NCBI RefSeq assembly: GCF_907177275.1
Contig: NZ_CAJSLV010000045.1
Location: 119,252-183,251, forward strand
Source of the DNA: Actinacidiphila cocklensis
Lineage (GTDB): Bacteria > Actinomycetota > Actinomycetes > Streptomycetales > Streptomycetaceae
Reading direction: 5' to 3'
Length of the DNA stretch: 64,000 bases
How positions within the stretch are numbered: position 1 is the first letter of the stretch; each line of letters opens with the position of its first letter. Below, one piece after another: positions 61,308 to 64,000 of the stretch. The translations under genes and the position numbers were made by a program. The notes below the pieces were generated by a model. It worked only from the letters and a program-made list of their open reading frames with translations. It did no database searches and had not been told where the DNA came from.

Positions 61308-62978
61308 CTACTCGCCGGACAGCACTCCCTGCACGGCCCGCCGCGCCTCGTCCGCGCTGTCGGTCGCCCGCGCCGCAGCCGCCGCCCGCTCGCACTGCGC
61401 CAGCGTGTGCTTGGCCAACGTCGCCCGCACGTAAGGAATCGACGCCGCACCCATCGAAAGGCTGGTGACGCCCAGACCCGTCAGCACACACGCGAGCAGC
61501 GGATCGGCAGCCGCCTCACCGCACACCCCGCAGCTCTTCCCCTCGGCCTTTGCCGCCTCGGCGGCCAGCGCCACCAGGTCGAGCAGCGCGGGCTGCCACG
61601 GGTCCTGCAGGCGCGCCACCGCACCCACCTGACGGTCGGCGGCGAAGGTGTACTGCGCCAGGTCGTTCGTGCCGAGCGAGAGGAACTCGACCTCCTGCAG
61701 GATCGACCTGGCCCGCAGGGCAGCCGACGGGATCTCCACCATCGCGCCGAACTTCGCCGTGAGACCCGCGGCACGGCAGGCGTCGGCGAACGCCTTCGCG
61801 TCCTGCCGGTCCGCCACCATCGGCGCCATGACCTCCAGATAGACCGGCAGCCCCGCGGAGGCCGTGGCCAGCGCCCGCAGCTGGGTGGCCAGCACCTCCG
61901 GGTGGTCCAGAAGCGAGCGCAGACCCCGCACGCCCAGTGCCGGGTTCGGCTCGTCCGCGGGCGTCAGGAAGTCCAGCGGCTTGTCCGCGCCCGCGTCCAG
62001 CACCCGCACCACGACCCGGCCGCCCGGGAACGCCTCGAGCACCTGCCGGTAGGCCTCGACCTGCTTCTCCTCCGAGGGAGCCGTCGCCGAGTCGTCCAGG
62101 AAGAGGAACTCGGTACGGAAGAGCCCCACGCCCTCCGCACCCGCGGCCACAGCGGCCGGCACGTCGGCGGGACCGCCGACATTCGCCAGCAGCGGCACCT
62201 TGTGCCCGTCCGACGTCACGCCGGGACCCGACGCCGCGGCCAGCGCCGCCTTGCGCTCGGCAGCCGCCTCGGTCAGCGCCGCCTGCTTCTCCGCACTCGG
62301 CTGGACGAAGACCTCACCCGTACTGCCGTCCACCGCGATCACCGTCCCCTCGGACAGCTCACCCGCGCCCGGCAGCGCCACCACGGCGGGAACCCCCAGC
62401 GCACGGGCGAGGATCGCGCTGTGACTGGTCGGCCCGCCCTCCTCGGTGACGAAGCCCAGCACCAGCGTGGGGTCCAGCAGCGCCGTGTCGGCCGGCGCCA
62501 GATCGCGGGCGATCAGTACATACGGCTCGTCGCTGTCCGGCACACCCGGCATCGGCACACCCAGCAGCCGCGCCACGATGCGGTTGCGCACGTCGTCGAG
62601 ATCCGCGACCCGCCCGGCCAGGTACTCGCCGGCACCGGCGAGCAGGGCGCGGTAGGAGGCGAAGGCGTCGTACACGGCGCGCTCCGCGGTGCTCCCCACC
62701 GCGACCCTCCGCTCGACATCGGCCATCAGCTCCGGGTCGAGTGCCATCAGCGCCTGGGCTTCGAGCACCGCCTGCGCCTCACCGCCGGCCAGATGCCCCC
62801 GCGCATTGAGGTCGGCGGCCACCGCTTCCACGGCCTGCCTCGCACGACCCTGCTCACGAGCGGTGTCACCGGAAGCGATCTGCTTGGCCGGCGGCTCCAG
62901 GACCGCCGTACCCATGTGCCGTACCTCGCCGATCGCCACACCGTGGCTGACGCCGACACCCTGAAGCGTTGTCTCCAT
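61308..62978 (-). CDS. ptsI: PTS enzyme I (phosphoenolpyruvate-protein phosphotransferase)
   Basis: This 556-residue protein starts at ATG 62978. The active-site His186 lies in GGPTSHSAILARALGVPAVV. The PEP-binding barrel has GLFRTEFLFLDDS, NPALGVRGLR, MVEIPSAALRA, FLSLGTNDLAQYTFAADR and the catalytic Cys in CGVCGEAA. It transfers phosphate from PEP to HPr. It lies 11 bp after crr in the same operon. ptsH is not in the window. Confidence 0.95.
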   Translation of the reverse strand: METTLQGVGVSHGVAIGEVRHMGTAVLEPPAKQIASGDTAREQGRARQAVEAVAADLNARGHLAGGEAQAVLEAQALMALDPELMADVERRVAVGSTAERAVYDAFASYRALLAGAGEYLAGRVADLDDVRNRIVARLLGVPMPGVPDSDEPYVLIARDLAPADTALLDPTLVLGFVTEEGGPTSHSAILARALGVPAVVALPGAGELSEGTVIAVDGSTGEVFVQPSAEKQAALTEAAAERKAALAAASGPGVTSDGHKVPLLANVGGPADVPAAVAAGAEGVGLFRTEFLFLDDSATAPSEEKQVEAYRQVLEAFPGGRVVVRVLDAGADKPLDFLTPADEPNPALGVRGLRSLLDHPEVLATQLRALATASAGLPVYLEVMAPMVADRQDAKAFADACRAAGLTAKFGAMVEIPSAALRARSILQEVEFLSLGTNDLAQYTFAADRQVGAVARLQDPWQPALLDLVALAAEAAKAEGKSCGVCGEAAADPLLACVLTGLGVTSLSMGAASIPYVRATLAKHTLAQCERAAAAARATDSADEARRAVQGVLSGE

Positions 62979-62989
62979 CGGTCCCCGCC

Positions 62990-63439
62990 CTACTTCCAGC
63001 TGAAAAGGGTGTCGCCGGCCGCCACGTCGGCGGACTCGACCACGTCCGCAAGTGCCTCGGCCGTGGCCTCCAGCGCGACGACCGGGCAGATCGGGGACTT
63101 CCCCGCGGCCTCCACGGCCGCCGGGTCCCAGCGCACCACTGAATCACCGCGGGCGACGGTGTCGCCCTTCGCGACCAGCAACTCGAAACCCTCGCCGTTG
63201 AGCTGCACCGTGTCGATGCCAAGATGGGTCAGCACACCGTGGCCGGCGTCGTCCACGACGACAAAGGCGTGCGGGTGCAGGGACACGATCACTCCGTCGA
63301 CCGGAGATACCGCCTCACCGGACTCGCGCACCGGGTCGATCGCGGTACCGGGACCCACCATCGCTCCGGAGAACACCGGGTCGGGCACTGCCGCGAGGCC
63401 GATGACCCGGCCGGCGAGGGGAGACGAAACGGTCGTCAT
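62990..63439 (-). CDS. crr: PTS glucose-type EIIA (Crr)
   Basis: This 149-residue protein starts at ATG 63439 after GGAGG. It is a single EIIA-glucose domain with VSPVDGVIVSLHPHAFVV (partner His57) and the phosphorylated His72 in VLTHLGIDTVQL. It accepts phosphate from HPr and passes it to sugar permeases. It is transcribed ahead of ptsI. Its promoter region abuts that of the rrn operon, which reads the other way. Confidence 0.94.
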   Translation of the reverse strand: MTTVSSPLAGRVIGLAAVPDPVFSGAMVGPGTAIDPVRESGEAVSPVDGVIVSLHPHAFVVVDDAGHGVLTHLGIDTVQLNGEGFELLVAKGDTVARGDSVVRWDPAAVEAAGKSPICPVVALEATAEALADVVESADVAAGDTLFSWK

Positions 63440-63585
63440 GGGGGAAGCCTCCTAGATGCGGAGATCACAACGCCGTCACAGCCTGTCACGGGACGGCGAG
63501 CCGCGAGAGCAGCCTAAGTCATGTCAAGTGGGGATTCCGTCCCAGGCGTACCCGTCGCACGCCCGTCCGGTTCCCTACCCCCGAT

Positions 63586-63614
63586 TTGCTCCGTGCAGGG
63601 GAGTCGAGTAGGTT
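63586..63614 (+). promoter_or_regulatory. rrn operon promoter
   Basis: TTGCTC (63586-63591), a 17-bp spacer and TAGGTT (63609-63614) give a good sigma-70-type promoter about 330 bp before 16S. Confidence 0.6.
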
Positions 63615-63693
63615 GGCACGACCGCCTCGACGAGAACTGCGGAAACGTGTGTTCTCGAAATGGGGTTGGTAATTCCGACCGGAAAGCATCTGC

Positions 63694-63699
63694 TAAAGT
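63694..63699 (+). promoter_or_regulatory. Possible second rrn -10 box
   Basis: TAAAGT lies in the context CCGAC...TAAAGTCGG, an inverted repeat framing the box. No convincing -35 is seen at normal spacing. Tandem promoters are usual for streptomycete rrn operons. Confidence 0.4.
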
Positions 63700-63748
63700 C
63701 GGAGACACAACGAAGGGAAAGCCCGGAGGGGCCGGTGAAACGGTCTCG

Positions 63749-63780
63749 AAGGAAGCTTCCGTTCCTTGAGAACTCAACAG
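63749..63780 (+). ncRNA. rRNA leader with antitermination-type elements
   Basis: A 6-bp stem AAGGAA/TTCCTT (63749-63754, 63762-63767) is followed by TTGAGAACTCAACAG (63766-63780). This matches the conserved boxB/boxA-type leader known upstream of actinobacterial 16S genes. The downstream GATATGTTGATACCCC also fits that leader. Confidence 0.65.
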
Positions 63781-63947
63781 CGTGCCAAAAGTCAACGCCA
63801 GATATGTTGATACCCCGTCGCGTGCCCTATGTGGTGCGTGATGAGGTTCCTTTGAAGAAACACACAGCGAGGACGCTGTGCACTCAGGGATTATTCCTCT
63901 CTGGGTGCCGCTCTTGCGTGGTGTGCCACCGGGATTACCCGGAAGCA

Positions 63948-64000
63948 TTCACGGAGAGTTTGATCCTGGCTCAGGACGAACGCTGGCGGCGTGCTTAACA
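63948..64000 (+). rRNA. rrs: 16S ribosomal RNA, 5' end (partial)
   Basis: The universal 5' segment AGAGTTTGATCCTGGCTCAG starts at 63955, followed by GACGAACGCTGGCGGCGTGC. The mature 5' end is placed about 7 nt earlier by analogy with E. coli numbering. The gene continues past the right edge. Confidence 0.97.

Larger units (their letters stand above)
63440..63947. other. crr/rrn divergent regulatory region and rRNA leader
   Basis: These 508 bp contain no protein gene. Reading right, it holds an rrn promoter near 63.6 kb, a second -10-like box at 63.69 kb, an antitermination-type leader at 63.75-63.78 kb and the processing region before 16S. The crr promoter should lie at about 63.45-63.52 kb on the minus strand but I could not identify it. 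Confidence 0.7.

Noticed and set aside
1..64000. CRISPR arrays, insertion sequences, integrase or prophage genes, tRNAs
   Set aside because: No regular spacer-repeat pattern, transposase/integrase motif or tRNA-like cloverleaf was seen. The short repeats found are dispersed or simple tandem units.

Overview
The window is very GC-rich with strong codon-position bias and almost no spare sequence, and looks like the chromosome of a Streptomyces-type actinomycete. Supporting markers are a complete conservon (CvnABCD), an NsdA-like developmental regulator, DUF397, CGNR and mycothiol-dependent (MDMPI) proteins, a TPR Ser/Thr kinase, a SpoIIE-type phosphatase, GTG and leaderless starts, and the start of a 16S rRNA gene with an actinobacterial rrn leader at the right edge. 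I see no insertion sequence, prophage, tRNA or CRISPR array.

Layout. 1-2 kb: dihydroxyacetone kinase operon dhaK-dhaL-dhaM (minus, cut by the left edge). 2-6 kb: DUF2236 protein, TPR Ser/Thr kinase, alpha/beta hydrolase. 6-9 kb: a tetR - DUF4865 - CMD - phosphotriesterase-like operon behind a near-perfect palindromic operator. 9-11.7 kb: a two-component system divergent from a secreted proline/glycine-rich protein. 11.7-18.4 kb: isochorismatase-like hydrolase, DUF397, MDMPI and PPOX enzymes, CGNR regulator, and a LAL-type ATPase without a DNA-binding domain. 18.5-24.7 kb: phosphotransferase, nsdA-like gene, PAS/PP2C phosphatase, HEAT protein. 24.9-31 kb: two coupled glycosyltransferases, an SGNH hydrolase, and 5-oxoprolinase pxpA-pxpB-pxpC.

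31-38.3 kb: a three-gene SMC-like operon (kleisin-like, small winged-helix-like, 1595-residue coiled-coil ATPase). It resembles MksBEF/Wadjet condensins but has no adjacent nuclease. 38.9-43 kb: the conservon. 43-44.5 kb: glycerol kinase. 44.8-49 kb: a compact operon of an NrtR-type Nudix regulator, a J-domain/pseudokinase fusion, a VWA protein and a divergent adenylosuccinate-synthetase paralogue, behind two tandem palindromes.

49-61 kb: secreted VanX-like dipeptidase, acyltransferase, DinB protein, Nudix hydrolase, GH31 glucosidase, acetoacetyl-CoA synthetase, MocR regulator divergent from an MFS transporter, and an unknown protein. 61.3-63.4 kb: general PTS genes crr-ptsI. DhaM, EI and glycerol kinase together suggest linked glycerol, dihydroxyacetone and PTS metabolism. 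63.5-64 kb: rrn promoter, leader and 16S start.

Several convergent gene pairs are separated by near-perfect GC hairpins without U tracts, probably bidirectional terminators. The most interesting loci are the SMC-like operon and the NrtR/pseudokinase/VWA/PurA-like operon. All family assignments are from reading sequence motifs; no database search was run.
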